A DNA stretch of 64,000 nt from positions 62,001 to 126,000 of the forward strand of contig NZ_JACJUG010000006.1 of the NCBI RefSeq assembly GCF_014174515.1, given 5' to 3'. A program made the position numbers and the translations under genes. Below are positions 8,011 through 23,193 of the stretch, piece after piece; within the stretch, counting starts at the first letter, position 1; each line of letters opens with the position of its first letter. This DNA comes from Mitsuaria sp. WAJ17 (lineage in GTDB: Bacteria; Pseudomonadota; Gammaproteobacteria; Burkholderiales; Burkholderiaceae_C). The notes beneath the pieces are model-generated. The model did not search any database and was not told the origin of the DNA. It worked only from the letters and a program-made list of their open reading frames with translations.

Positions 8011-11000
8011 GCCAGGTGCTGCGGCGCGGAGCGCCCGAGCTCACCGTCAGCGGCGTGATTTCATCGGGCGGCTGGTTCACGCCCGACTTCACGCCCGTCT
8101 TGACGGTCTTGTACTTGCCGAACTCGTCCATGACGGCGCTGATACCGGCTTGCATCTCGGTCAGGCCCTGCACCGTGCCGCCGCCGGTAATGATGTTGAA
8201 CATGTACAGGCTGGCCTGGTTGGCCTCCGGCGCCTCGCAATAGGTCGATGCAGCACCCGGGATGTTCCCAGCGGCAACCAGGGTGTTGGCCACCATCAAC
8301 ATGTCGATGTTGACCCGCTCGGACTTGTTCTTGAGATCCACGAACCAGCCCTTGTTCTTGGACCAGTCGACCAGGGTCTCGGCGCTGCCCACGGTGTAAG
8401 GCGTGGTGCTGGTGTCGATCTTCTGCTCGACCAGCAGCTTGTCTCCGCGAACGTCTTCCAGGCCCTTGTCGGAGAGGTCGTCGGCGATCGCGTAGATGCT
8501 CTGCTGCTGGGCCGGCGTTGCCTCGGTCGGGATGTCCGTCTTGCCCAGGTAGCGCCCGGTGCCCACGTAGACCACGCGACGGCGGCCGCCATTGGCATCG
8601 AACTCAGCCAGCTTGGGCAGGGTCGTGATGGGCTGCAGCTGTCCGTCACCGTTCTTCAGGATGGCCAGGCGCAGGGCGGCCTTCTTGGGCTCCAGCAGGC
8701 CGTCAATGTCGAAGCGCCACAGGTTGCCGAGCATGTCGCCACCGTAGAAGCGCAGCGCCAGGTTTTCTTCCGGGCTGTCGATCCAGGCATTGACCTTGGC
8801 CAGGCCTTCGCCCACGTTGGAGCCCCCCACTTCCGTGGGAATGGTCTGCAGCAGCTCGCCGGTCTTGGCGTCCAGGATGAAGAGGAAGGCGCCGCCAGAA
8901 GGATTGTTGTAGCCGCTGGCCAGCGCGACGATCCAGGTGCCATCGGCACGCTTGGTCACTACCGGATTGGAGAAGGCCAGGCCCAGGCGATCCCCCTCGC
9001 CCGAGGGCATGGTGTCGGGGCTGATTTCCCACAAGGGCTTGGGATTCTCGGTATCGGTGACGTCCAGTGCGTAATAGCTGCGCCCACCGGCACCCAGACC
9101 GCCGATCAGGATGGTCTTCCAGGCCCCGTCCACGTAGATGTCGGACACGATGGGCGAGCCGTCCACGAAGTAGGTGTGCTTGGACTCGTAGGACTTGTCC
9201 GCCAGGATGTACATCTTGGACATGACGCTAGACGGCACATAGGCCCACAGTTCGACACCGTCCGACTCGCGGAAGGCATGCAGCATGCCGTCATTGCCGC
9301 CCACCACCAGGATGCGCGTGCGGCCGGCGATGGCCGTGGACTTCACCCAGCTCTGATAGCCGTTCTCGGTGTACTGGTACTTGGACTGGCCAATGAACAC
9401 CGGAGAGGAGTTCACCAGGTCACCCAGGATCCGGCTGCGCGGCCGGTAGCCCGTCTTCTCCACGCCCCTGAGGTAGGACACCATGATGGCAGGATCGTTC
9501 AGGGCCGTGACTTCATCCGCGGTCGCGGAGGCGCACTGCGAAGGACGGTCGGTCGAAGGCTTGTCGCAGGCCTTGGCGAACAGGGCCAGCTCGTCGGCGT
9601 TCATCGCGGCTGCGTCGAAGTTGACCAGGCTGCCAGTGGTGGTCTTGACCCCCCCCTTGCGGAAGAACTTGATGTTGCGCACCGTGGACGAGGTCAGCAC
9701 GTCCGCCGCACTCCATTTGGCGTTATCGACAAAGGCGCCCTTGGTCTCGTCGTAGCGAGTGGCCTCGACCTTGCCGTTCTTGTCGAAGGTGTACTTGCGC
9801 AGGTCGCCCGTCCATGCCGGCGAGGTGAACTGGGACACATAGGCGCCGTTGTCACCTGCCACCGGCTGCAGGGTACTCGTTGCAGCAGCGGCGGCAGTAC
9901 CCGTCACCGATGCGATGGCGTTCAGCGCCGTGGCCAGGCTCAGTGCCAGGCCGGAGGGGTCCTTGGCATTGAAGTAGCGGCCCCGCCCGTTGACTGCGGC
10001 ATGCCACAGATCGTCCATCTTGGCGGCACCGGAGGCGAAGGGGTTGGGCCAGTTCCGCACGCCGGTCTTGACCTTGTAGAAGTCGCCCGAGGTGCTGGTC
10101 TCGTAGTCCGGCTCATAGCCCAGCATGCCGCTGTTGCCCAGGCTCAGGGTGTAGGTGGTCATGTGCTGGTGCTTGGCGTCGTCCTTGCTGCCTTCGGTCA
10201 CCTTGACGTTGTTCTCGCAGACATCGATGCCCTTGGAGCCGGTGCAGTTGTCCAGGTCGGAAGTCCGCAGGTCGGTCTTGTAGTAGTACATCGCCACGTC
10301 GGCCAACGAATCCAGCGTGCCGGTCACATTGGTCGTGGTGGTCTTGTTGGTCACCGCGCCCTTGACCTCCGACGTGTCGGTGTCGATCTTTGACACGGCG
10401 GTGCCCGCCGTGCGGCTGCCCGACTTGACCAGGGAAGTCGAGGTGCTGACCACCGTCGGCGGCAAATTGGCAGGTGCAGTGATTGCGCAGGCCCCCTTCA
10501 CTGCAGTGCCGTTCTTCCAAGAGCCGTAGCTCGGACCCGTCCAGGCCCCCGTGCTGGAGTTGTAGCTGGTGCTTACCGTGGAGACGACGGACTCAGCCCC
10601 CTTCGTGGGCGCGGGTTCGTCCACGGTGGAGGTCACCGTTTCACCGTCCTTGAGCGTGGTGGTGGTGGTCGTGTAGTTCCACGGCTGGCTCATGTTGAGG
10701 TTGTCCGTCCGCAGGGTTTCGGACATGACCTGTGTGTAGGTGGCCGAACGCGTCTGCGGCTGGGCCCAGACACGCTTGGTGCCGCCCGTGCAGGCCTTGT
10801 CGGAGGCCAGCGAATAGAGCGTCTGCGACTCGGTATCGACCTTGGTGGTCGTTTCCTTGTAGCTGATGTTGGAAACCAGAATCCGGCTGAAGTAGTGGGT
10901 CACCGTCCAGGTGTCTACGCTCACCACCGTGCTGCTGCTGCCATCGAACATCGGGCGCGCCGTAGGCAGGCCGTCCTGGTTGCCGATCTTCAGCTCTCCA

Positions 11001-12280
11001 TTGATGTCGTAGGGGCCGTAGTCCACTGACTTCGAGGTATCCCAATCGACATACTCGGCATTGGTATTCCAGTAGCCGTCCGTCGACAGCACCAGGAAGT
11101 TCTTCTGGCAGGAGTACTGCATCGGGTCGTAATCCTGACCCGGGTACTTGTTGGCGAAGTAGCGGCCGGCCTTCTGCACGGCCCCCCGCAGCGGCGTGTA
11201 TCCCGAGGGCGGCACACCGAAGAGCTTGGTGTAGAAGTCCTCTTTCTGCGTCTTGTCGAAGTCGCGCACATGCAGCATGCGCGATCCTTCGGTGATGCCC
11301 TTTTCCAGAATGGTCGTGAAACCAATGCGGAAACGCTCGTCCATGGGCTGGAAGGCCAGGCTGGCCGCCGAGCGCATCATGACCATGCGGTACGAGTAGT
11401 AGGTGGCCCAGCGCCAGTACTTCGCAAGGAAGTCGGCACTCATGCTCGGCGTGACGATGTTCACATTGAACAAGCCAGCAGGGATGGCGTTCGGGTCATT
11501 GATCGCCATCGCGCACTGCTTGTAGAACGTCGAGGTCTTGCTGACGCCGCCCGTGGGATACACGAAGTTGAGCGCGTTTTCTCCACCCTTGCTTCTGTCG
11601 TACGTGTAGTAGAGCTGGTTGCCGGGCGTGCCATAGGAAACGTAGGGCGACGAGAAGTAGCCCGTGCTAGGAAGGCTGCGTGACTGGACCACTTTCAAGG
11701 TCACCGTCTGTGCAGCGGCGTCCCAGCCGGATACGGTGCCGACCACCCAGCGTCCGCGGTTGGAGTTGTCAAAGACCGTGACCGGCATGCCCAGCACATA
11801 GGCGCCAGCCAAGACCGAGGTGCCCAATTGCACGGAGACGTAGGCGTCCGAGGCTGGCGTCAGCTGCGTGACCGACTGGGCTCGGCCCGAGTAATTCAAT
11901 GCATTGGTGGAGGACAGCAGGGCGTCAATCTCGGAGGAGGTCGGCGCATCCGGGTAAGAGGTGCCATCCGCCTTCACCGGCGCCGGGTAGGCCAGATCGG
12001 GATTGAAGGCCAGGCCATTGCACTGGGACGACAGCCGTCCGGGCTGCGCCCAGGTGGAGCTACTGGACACCTTCTGGAAGTTGGCGTCGTCGGGCAGGAA
12101 GTCGTCGGCCATACTGCCCGAGTCATCCAGCACGAACAGGATGTTGGGCTTGACGTTGACGGCGATCGAGGCCCACAGCGGCACCGTGGAAATGTCCGTC
12201 GAGGCGAATGCCGCCGTGGCCGACAAGGCGGAGAGCCCCAGGGCCAGCCGGGTCAGCGAATGAGGAAATCGTTGGTTCAT
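7997..12280 (-). CDS. pilY1: PilY1/PilC-type type IV pilus tip adhesin
   Basis: Large (1427-residue) secreted protein expected to sit at or control the type IV pilus tip, aiding pilus extension and adhesion. The signal peptide ends near residue 27. An integrin-like metal site (LDDSGSMADD, residues 51-60) marks a von Willebrand A-like N-terminus. A Ser/Thr-rich middle region follows (about 480-660), then the PilY1 beta-propeller with GGNDGMLHAF, YFVDGSPIVSDIY and FYGGDMLGNLWRFDID. The ATG at 12280 is chosen because MNQRFPHSL starts the signal peptide; a start four codons upstream is possible. It lies after pilX in a minor-pilin operon, the usual place for PilY1. Confidence 0.93.
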   Translation of the reverse strand: MNQRFPHSLTRLALGLSALSATAAFASTDISTVPLWASIAVNVKPNILFVLDDSGSMADDFLPDDANFQKVSSSSTWAQPGRLSSQCNGLAFNPDLAYPAPVKADGTSYPDAPTSSEIDALLSSTNALNYSGRAQSVTQLTPASDAYVSVQLGTSVLAGAYVLGMPVTVFDNSNRGRWVVGTVSGWDAAAQTVTLKVVQSRSLPSTGYFSSPYVSYGTPGNQLYYTYDRSKGGENALNFVYPTGGVSKTSTFYKQCAMAINDPNAIPAGLFNVNIVTPSMSADFLAKYWRWATYYSYRMVMMRSAASLAFQPMDERFRIGFTTILEKGITEGSRMLHVRDFDKTQKEDFYTKLFGVPPSGYTPLRGAVQKAGRYFANKYPGQDYDPMQYSCQKNFLVLSTDGYWNTNAEYVDWDTSKSVDYGPYDINGELKIGNQDGLPTARPMFDGSSSTVVSVDTWTVTHYFSRILVSNISYKETTTKVDTESQTLYSLASDKACTGGTKRVWAQPQTRSATYTQVMSETLRTDNLNMSQPWNYTTTTTTLKDGETVTSTVDEPAPTKGAESVVSTVSTSYNSSTGAWTGPSYGSWKNGTAVKGACAITAPANLPPTVVSTSTSLVKSGSRTAGTAVSKIDTDTSEVKGAVTNKTTTTNVTGTLDSLADVAMYYYKTDLRTSDLDNCTGSKGIDVCENNVKVTEGSKDDAKHQHMTTYTLSLGNSGMLGYEPDYETSTSGDFYKVKTGVRNWPNPFASGAAKMDDLWHAAVNGRGRYFNAKDPSGLALSLATALNAIASVTGTAAAAATSTLQPVAGDNGAYVSQFTSPAWTGDLRKYTFDKNGKVEATRYDETKGAFVDNAKWSAADVLTSSTVRNIKFFRKGGVKTTTGSLVNFDAAAMNADELALFAKACDKPSTDRPSQCASATADEVTALNDPAIMVSYLRGVEKTGYRPRSRILGDLVNSSPVFIGQSKYQYTENGYQSWVKSTAIAGRTRILVVGGNDGMLHAFRESDGVELWAYVPSSVMSKMYILADKSYESKHTYFVDGSPIVSDIYVDGAWKTILIGGLGAGGRSYYALDVTDTENPKPLWEISPDTMPSGEGDRLGLAFSNPVVTKRADGTWIVALASGYNNPSGGAFLFILDAKTGELLQTIPTEVGGSNVGEGLAKVNAWIDSPEENLALRFYGGDMLGNLWRFDIDGLLEPKKAALRLAILKNGDGQLQPITTLPKLAEFDANGGRRRVVYVGTGRYLGKTDIPTEATPAQQQSIYAIADDLSDKGLEDVRGDKLLVEQKIDTSTTPYTVGSAETLVDWSKNKGWFVDLKNKSERVNIDMLMVANTLVAAGNIPGAASTYCEAPEANQASLYMFNIITGGGTVQGLTEMQAGISAVMDEFGKYKTVKTGVKSGVNQPPDEITPLTVSSGAPRRSTWRELH

Positions 12281-12344
12281 GGAAAGCTCCACACCAGGGT
12301 TAACCGTTCAGGGGGTCCGGACAGTCAGAGACCGTCGATGACCG

Positions 12345-13028
12345 TCAAAAGTGGACCAGCGTCTCGGTAATGGCAACCGTCTGCCGCGATCCTTCAGCAC
12401 GGGTGATCACCCGGTAGAAGGTGGTTGTCGTCTTGGGCGGGATGTCGCCCATGTAGCTCAGCATGCCCTTGTCCATGCTGACGGCCTTGGAAAACTTGAT
12501 CGGCAGCGCGCAGGGGCGGCCGCTGCCGCCGGGGCCGGGCTCCGCGCACAGGCGCGTGATCACCCATTTGACCTTCACCTTCGTCGAGCCAACAGTCTTG
12601 TCCGCCTTGGTGGGCTGAATGCAGACGGCGGTCGCCGATTCCTCCATGCCCCCACAGCCATTGCCCGACCAATCGACCATGGACAGGGCCTTGGCGGCAT
12701 CCTGCTCCGTCAGCGTGGGGGCGAGGTTGTCCACCGCCACGGCGTAATAGCCCAGCTCAGGGGCATCCTTTTCCAGCTTGGCTGGGCCAACACCGAACAT
12801 CCACTTGATGGCCTCTTCCGTTCCGTACGACGCTGCTGAGACGGCATCCTTGCGGAAGCCCAGATTGCCCAACGTCAAGGCGCCGGTGTCCACCGAACGC
12901 ACCAGGGCCACGCCGCCCAGCGTCAGCACAACCAGGGAGATCATCGCGAAAATCATCGACACGCCGCGCTGCTGGCGCCAGGCCCGGCGGGCTTTCAGGT
13001 GATGAGGCATGTTCATGTCCAGTTTCAT
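12345..13028 (-). CDS. pilX: PilX-type minor pilin/assembly protein
   Basis: Inner-membrane pilus-assembly protein of the PilX family, 227 residues. The N-terminal stretch QRGVSMIFAMISLVVLTLGG (residues 20-39) is a PilX-type membrane segment that lacks the usual Glu+5 of class III pilins. The rest is periplasmic, with an even number of cysteines that may form disulphides. It lies between pilW and pilY1, the standard order; minor pilins and PilY1 together prime pilus assembly. Confidence 0.87.
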   Translation of the reverse strand: MKLDMNMPHHLKARRAWRQQRGVSMIFAMISLVVLTLGGVALVRSVDTGALTLGNLGFRKDAVSAASYGTEEAIKWMFGVGPAKLEKDAPELGYYAVAVDNLAPTLTEQDAAKALSMVDWSGNGCGGMEESATAVCIQPTKADKTVGSTKVKVKWVITRLCAEPGPGGSGRPCALPIKFSKAVSMDKGMLSYMGDIPPKTTTTFYRVITRAEGSRQTVAITETLVHF

Positions 13029-13061
13029 TGATTCACTCGGCGAGCCGGCCGACGCAGCCGG

Positions 13062-14213
13062 TCAGCTGCCCGCATCGGAACGCCACAGCTGGTTCCGGAT
13101 GGGGATCACCACTTCGAAAACTTTGTAGCGGTAGTGCTCCCAGTCGGCCGCGACCTTGGGATTCAGCTTGATGCACTTGCTGCTGCCACAGTCCTCCACG
13201 CCCGGCACAGCGGCCACCTTGCCGACATCCCACAGGGGCTCGGCCGTGGTCACCTTGTCCTTCTCGAACTGCTCGGAGCGTGTCAGCAGAGCCATGCGCA
13301 CCGCGCGCACCTGCTGCCAGCCGGCAACGGTGGTGGGAGTGTCCGACACGTACTTGTCCACAACGCCGTCGGCATCGCTGTCCACGCCATAGAAGGCCTT
13401 GAGATCGACCACGCCGTTCTGCACCACACGGGTGACCACGGCCCGATCCTTCAAGGTGAACTGCGCGCGCTGCAGGGCATAAACGGGGCTGCCCGCACTG
13501 ACCGGCACCACGGAGAAGGTGGAACTCTCCAGCGCCCCCAGATTGACGACGTACTGGGACAGGGACAGCGCCGGCAAGGTGGCCACGCTGTTCCAGGCCG
13601 CATCGACCGTGCGGCCCACGCCCATGTGATCTGCCTTGACGTCGGTCGCCTGGAACACGATGCACGAGCCCACGCCAGTCTCGATGCTGGCCGGCGCACT
13701 GACAACCGCCAGCAGGTCCCCTGCCGCGATGCCGATATTGGACTTCAGCGTCACCGTGTTGGCCACGGAGCCTGCCCCTGTCGGGTTGAACAGCGGGGCA
13801 TTCACCTGGGCCGGGATGGAGAACCGCGTGGGCACACTCTTGGTGATGCGCAGGGTGTCCGGCTTGTCCGCCGTCTTGGTGATCACCACGGGGGCCAGGT
13901 CAGCCGGGATATCGGCGATCGCGGCCCCTGCGTACTTGGCCGTCAGCGTGCAGGCCGTGCCCCCGGTGTCCGAGGTCAGGCCATAGCCTGCTTCTCGCAC
14001 TTCCTTTTCGAGCTCGAAGATGGCCAGCGCGCCAGCCATCTGCGCGTCGGAGCCCGACATCGTGTTGCGCTTCTGTTGTTCCGACCGGGCCAGGATGGTC
14101 GCGATGACCACGGTGGACAGCAGGCCCACGCCCACGCCGACCATCAGTTCGACCAGCGTGAAGCCCGCACTGTGTCGCTTGCCCGGGATTGATTGAAGGC
14201 TGTACTTGCTCAT
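13062..14213 (-). CDS. pilW: PilW-type minor pilin
   Basis: Minor type IV pilin of 383 residues with a prepilin cleavage site SAG|FTLVELM (cleavage after Gly17, Glu at +5 of the mature protein) and a hydrophobic N-terminal helix. The large C-terminal globular part matches PilW size. The ATG at 14213 overlaps the pilV stop by four bases (ATGA); a GTG at 14222 would add three residues. Works with PilV, PilX and PilY1 in the priming complex (family knowledge). Confidence 0.9.
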   Translation of the reverse strand: MSKYSLQSIPGKRHSAGFTLVELMVGVGVGLLSTVVIATILARSEQQKRNTMSGSDAQMAGALAIFELEKEVREAGYGLTSDTGGTACTLTAKYAGAAIADIPADLAPVVITKTADKPDTLRITKSVPTRFSIPAQVNAPLFNPTGAGSVANTVTLKSNIGIAAGDLLAVVSAPASIETGVGSCIVFQATDVKADHMGVGRTVDAAWNSVATLPALSLSQYVVNLGALESSTFSVVPVSAGSPVYALQRAQFTLKDRAVVTRVVQNGVVDLKAFYGVDSDADGVVDKYVSDTPTTVAGWQQVRAVRMALLTRSEQFEKDKVTTAEPLWDVGKVAAVPGVEDCGSSKCIKLNPKVAADWEHYRYKVFEVVIPIRNQLWRSDAGS

Positions 14214-14638
14214 GGCTGCCACACCAGCACGGTTTGGTATTGATTCGTGTCAGCCCCCTGCTGCCACTGGATCGTGATATCGACCTTGCTCAACCCGGTG
14301 TCCACCTTCACTTCCGGGTTGTTGGCGGCCGGCAGGACGGACTTGACCTTGGTCTGCCACTCCTTGCAGCGGGCATAGGCCGCACAGGCAGATTTGGAGT
14401 CGTACTGCTTCATGTTGGCGAGGCTGTCCGTCTGGATCAGCGACACAAGATCGGAGGCCAGGTTGGCCGCGTCAGCGCGGAACTTGGCATTCGTCTGGGC
14501 CCGCGTCATGGCGGCCTGCAGGCCGATCAGGCCCAACACGCCGAAGGCGAAGATCAGCACGCCGATCATGGCCTCGATCAGTGCGATGCCCCGCTGGCGC
14601 GAGCGGCGGCGGCCTTGTTGAAACAGCTGGGTGCTCAT
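14210..14638 (-). CDS. pilV: PilV-type minor pilin
   Basis: Minor type IV pilin, 142 residues, with leader cleavage site RQRG|IALIEAMIG (Gly17, Glu at +5). The mature N-terminus continues as a 20-residue hydrophobic helix typical of PilV (GVLGLIGLQAAM). Both ends overlap neighbours by four bases (the fimT-like stop and the pilW start), showing tight operon packing. Confidence 0.88.
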   Translation of the reverse strand: MSTQLFQQGRRRSRQRGIALIEAMIGVLIFAFGVLGLIGLQAAMTRAQTNAKFRADAANLASDLVSLIQTDSLANMKQYDSKSACAAYARCKEWQTKVKSVLPAANNPEVKVDTGLSKVDITIQWQQGADTNQYQTVLVWQP

Positions 14639-15246
14639 GGGCAGGCCCTCGGATCGCTGGAAGACACCTTGGGATCGCAGCTGCGGATGGCGCCACCGCT
14701 CTCCACCCGGATCTGAAGCTCCCGTGCCGTACCTGAGGTCGGCTTGATCGTGATGCGGCTGATGGCATCCGCGTTGACCACCTGCCCCAGGGTGTTGAAG
14801 ATCACCCGCGAAGCGTCGTTGTCACTGGCGTCGATGGCCGCCACGGTGACCCGAGAGGCCCCGGAGAGCGCCTCGGACCGAGTGACCAGCAGAGGGTCCT
14901 TGGTGGCGACGGTCTCGTTGCACTTGCCCTCGGGATTCTTCACGCTGATCACCCAATGGTGGCCGGCACTGGACACCTTGCAATCAACACCCGGCACCGC
15001 GGCGTCATCCGCGACCAGCCAGTAACTGACCGACCGGTTGTTCTTCAGCGCATCCATGCGCGCACGCTCCAGGCCGGCCCGCAGGGACTCGGTGGTGCTG
15101 CGGATCTGCAGGTTCCTGACCCATTCAACGGCACCCGGCACGGTCAATGCCACCAGGAGGCCCATGATGGCCATTGCGACGGCCATCTCCACGAGCGTGA
15201 AGCCCGGCGTGGGCCGGGTGGGCCTGAGGCTTCTTGCGCTCAGCAT
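14635..15246 (-). CDS. fimT: FimT/FimU-type minor pilin (GspH-like)
   Basis: Pseudopilin-like minor pilin with cleavage site PTPG|FTLVEM (Gly15, Glu at +5) and a GspH/FimT-type C-terminal domain (RSTTESLRAGLERARMDALK is the conserved helix after the membrane segment). The ATG at 15246 gives 203 residues and a short leader; the open frame continues upstream to 15456, but that part translates the 3' end of pilE in another frame. Seven-base overlap with pilE. Confidence 0.85.
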   Translation of the reverse strand: MLSARSLRPTRPTPGFTLVEMAVAMAIMGLLVALTVPGAVEWVRNLQIRSTTESLRAGLERARMDALKNNRSVSYWLVADDAAVPGVDCKVSSAGHHWVISVKNPEGKCNETVATKDPLLVTRSEALSGASRVTVAAIDASDNDASRVIFNTLGQVVNADAISRITIKPTSGTARELQIRVESGGAIRSCDPKVSSSDPRACP

Positions 15247-15716
15247 TCGTCCCCCCGGACGACCCAGCAGTTCTTGTCCACGGTTTCGCCCTTGAAGGCC
15301 GTCGTCTTGGAAGCACTGGAGGTCAGCTGGTAGGTATGGCCCGCGACCACGGAGGCCGACTTGCCGGTGGCGGTTAGCTTGTAGTCCTGACCGTCCTCCA
15401 GGGTCTCGCATCCGTAGTCGAAGTTCTTCTTGCCCGCAGGAGAGAAATCCTTCCACGCCGGCGCCGGCGAGTCATTCGCACACTTGCCATCGGAGCCGTA
15501 GTTGCGGTGATCCTGGTAATACTGCTCCATCTTGATCCGGTAGTCCGACAGCGCTGCCGTCGCCTCCGGGATGCTGCCGCGCCGCACATAGTCTCGATAG
15601 GCTGGCAAAGCCAAGCCCGCCAGAATGCCCAGGATGGCCGTTACCACCAGGACTTCCGTCAAGGTGAAGCCTGACTGGGCGGCGCGCTTCGCGCCGGCAG
15701 ATCGAATAGGTGTCAT
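15240..15716 (-). CDS. pilE: PilE-type pilin, first gene of minor-pilin operon
   Basis: Type IV pilin-like protein of 158 residues with cleavage site AQSG|FTLTEVLVV (Gly16, Glu at +5). The helix continues with LPAYRDYVRRGSIPEATAAL, as in PilE proteins, and a C-terminal cysteine pair could form the D-loop disulphide. First of six coupled minor-pilin genes. It could be a minor pilin or contribute to the fibre; the major pilin pilA is not in the window. The ATG at 15716 leaves a normal 16-residue leader. Confidence 0.87.
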   Translation of the reverse strand: MTPIRSAGAKRAAQSGFTLTEVLVVTAILGILAGLALPAYRDYVRRGSIPEATAALSDYRIKMEQYYQDHRNYGSDGKCANDSPAPAWKDFSPAGKKNFDYGCETLEDGQDYKLTATGKSASVVAGHTYQLTSSASKTTAFKGETVDKNCWVVRGDEC

Positions 15717-15920
15717 GGTTGCTCGCAGGTTCGTTCGGGACGCCAGGACCGTGCCCCCAGGGGGAGCCCGGCATGGGCCTGAGCGCAGTGTCGGCCGAAG
15801 CATAGGCAAAGCCGAGGGGCGTTTTCCACAGTGCTGACGCACCGGCCGACCAGCGGCCGCCGGTCGCGGATGAATGGCAAAAGCTTGTAACCAGCAGCAA
15901 ACAACCTTCACGCCGGCCAC
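15717..15920 (-). other. Upstream region of minor-pilin operon
   Basis: About 200 bases between pilE and the gltD terminator. No confident promoter could be drawn. On the minus strand a TATGCT-like -10 lies about 80 bases before pilE, but without a matching -35. No sigma-54 GG-N10-GC arrangement was found. Confidence 0.3.
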
Positions 15921-15953
15921 AAAAAAGCCGCCCTCGCGTCACGCGGGGCGGCT
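15921..15953 (-). terminator. Rho-independent terminator after gltD
   Basis: Stem AGCCGCCC (15926-15933) with GGGCGGCT (15946-15953), extended by an inner CGCG/CGCG pairing. On the minus strand it is followed by a T-run (A-run 15921-15926 on plus). It lies 38 bases past the gltD stop and separates gltBD from the pilin operon. Confidence 0.88.
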
Positions 15954-15990
15954 GGCTACCGGCGAAAAACCCGGCCCCGGCGGCAGGGGG

Positions 15991-17457
<1,467 letters not shown>

Positions 17458-17474
17458 TGTGTACTCCAAATCTC

Positions 17475-22253
<4,779 letters not shown>

Positions 22254-22338
22254 GGCGACTCCGCATTCAAAAGGCTGTAGCTCCGGCCCCGGAAGGCCTG
22301 CGCTGCCCAATTGCTGCAGCGCGGGAGGATTGCCGTGC

Positions 22339-22367
22339 AGATTAGTCGCCGAGTCGTTACAGGACAA
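22339..22367 (-). promoter_or_regulatory. Probable sigma-70 promoter of gltBD
   Basis: On the minus strand TTGTCC (22362-22367) and TAATCT (22339-22344) are separated by 17 bases, 4/6 matches each to the consensus boxes. This gives a leader of about 80 nt before gltB. The insertion-element repeat at 22374-22386 lies six bases upstream of the -35. Confidence 0.45.
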
Positions 22368-22373
22368 GAACGA

Positions 22374-22386
22374 TTAAATGGGGTCA
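22374..22386. repeat. Outer left repeat of RAYT unit
   Basis: TTAAATGGGGTCA, differing from the inner copy at 22423-22436 mainly by T for A in GGGGTCA. It lies directly upstream of the proposed gltB promoter. Confidence 0.55.
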
Positions 22387-22422
22387 GACTCTTTTATAGT
22401 GATTCCAGAGGCCTTCCTCCAA

Positions 22423-22436
22423 TTTAAATGGGGACA
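22423..22436. repeat. Inner left repeat of RAYT unit
   Basis: TTTAAATGGGGACA; read on the minus strand it supplies the stop codon and final residues (IVPI) of the transposase. It is inverted relative to the copy at 23165-23176. Confidence 0.6.
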
Positions 22437-23128
22437 ATCTCGGCATTCTTGCGGCGTGGGCGCCCCCGAGACCGGGGCGCCAGCGGGCGGTCGGTCTGCT
22501 TGGCCAACTGCGCGCGGTAGGCCACGGAGCCCAGGGGCCAGCCGCGCAGGGCCGCCGCCAACAGCGCATCCGTCTCCTCCTGGCTGCTCCCCTCCTCCAG
22601 GTAGCGCCGGTAGTTGGCGTCGCGCTCAAAGGGCGTGTTGCCCATGGCCCAGAAGCCGGCATGGTCCTGCACCAGAGGGTCGCGCACGGCGCCTAGGTGG
22701 TGGGCTGCGCTGGACCATGGATAGGCCTCCGGACGATCGACCTGGCCACCGCGCAGGGGGTTGAGTTCGATGTAGCGCATGCACGACAGCAGCCAGGCAG
22801 GCTCCAGAGGCGCGGCGCGGAAGCGCCCCTCCCAGAGCCCACCGCTGCGCGCGTGCCTCCGGTTGAAGCGCGCCACATAGCGCCGCCCCAGCGACTGCAT
22901 CATGCGGCTGAGGCTCTCTGGCGCTGGCGGCGTGACCAGCAGGTGCAGGTGGTTGTCCATCAGCACATAGGCGTGGATGGCCACCTTGTGCAGGGCCGCG
23001 CATTCGCGAAGAGCGTCGATGAAAGCGCGCCGGTCCTCATCGTCCCGGACGATGGGCTGCTGGTCGTGGCCGCGTTGGATCAGGTGATGGACCTCGCCGG
23101 GGATGGCGAGGCGGGACAGTCGGGCCAT
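22424..23128 (-). CDS. REP-associated tyrosine transposase (IS200-like Y1 family)
   Basis: HUH single-strand transposase of the RAYT type, 234 residues from the ATG at 23128. The HUH motif is HLH (residues 60-62, in MDNHLHLLV) and the nucleophile tyrosine is Tyr84 in RRYVARFN, followed by SGGLWEGRF, all characteristic of the Y1_Tnp/RAYT family. These proteins act on REP-type palindromes and are usually single-copy, domesticated genes. The open frame reaches 23173 from a TTG, but family similarity starts at MARLSRLAIPGEVHHL. Catalytic residues are intact. Confidence 0.9.
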   Translation of the reverse strand: MARLSRLAIPGEVHHLIQRGHDQQPIVRDDEDRRAFIDALRECAALHKVAIHAYVLMDNHLHLLVTPPAPESLSRMMQSLGRRYVARFNRRHARSGGLWEGRFRAAPLEPAWLLSCMRYIELNPLRGGQVDRPEAYPWSSAAHHLGAVRDPLVQDHAGFWAMGNTPFERDANYRRYLEEGSSQEETDALLAAALRGWPLGSVAYRAQLAKQTDRPLAPRSRGRPRRKNAEIVPI

Positions 23129-23164
23129 GGTGGCACTCCGGGCAGCCACAGGGCCGCATGAATC

Positions 23165-23176
23165 TGTCCCCAATTA
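23165..23176. repeat. Right repeat of RAYT unit
   Basis: TGTCCCCAATTA, the inverted counterpart of GGGGACA plus A/T-rich flank at the left end. It lies 37 bases upstream of the transposase start. Confidence 0.55.
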
Positions 23177-23193
23177 TTCCGCAAGCGGGCGGC

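Larger units (their letters stand above)
22374..23176 (-). mobile_element. RAYT transposase unit with GGGG(A/T)CA terminal repeats
   Basis: A single-gene element: the transposase gene is bounded by short repeats TTAAATGGGGTCA (22374-22386), TTTAAATGGGGACA (22423-22436) and inverted TGTCCCCAATTA (23165-23176). The inner left copy encodes the last codons and stop of the transposase. Repeats tied this closely to the gene are typical of REP-associated tyrosine transposases. Exact element ends are inferred. It sits between gltB and dgt. Confidence 0.6.
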
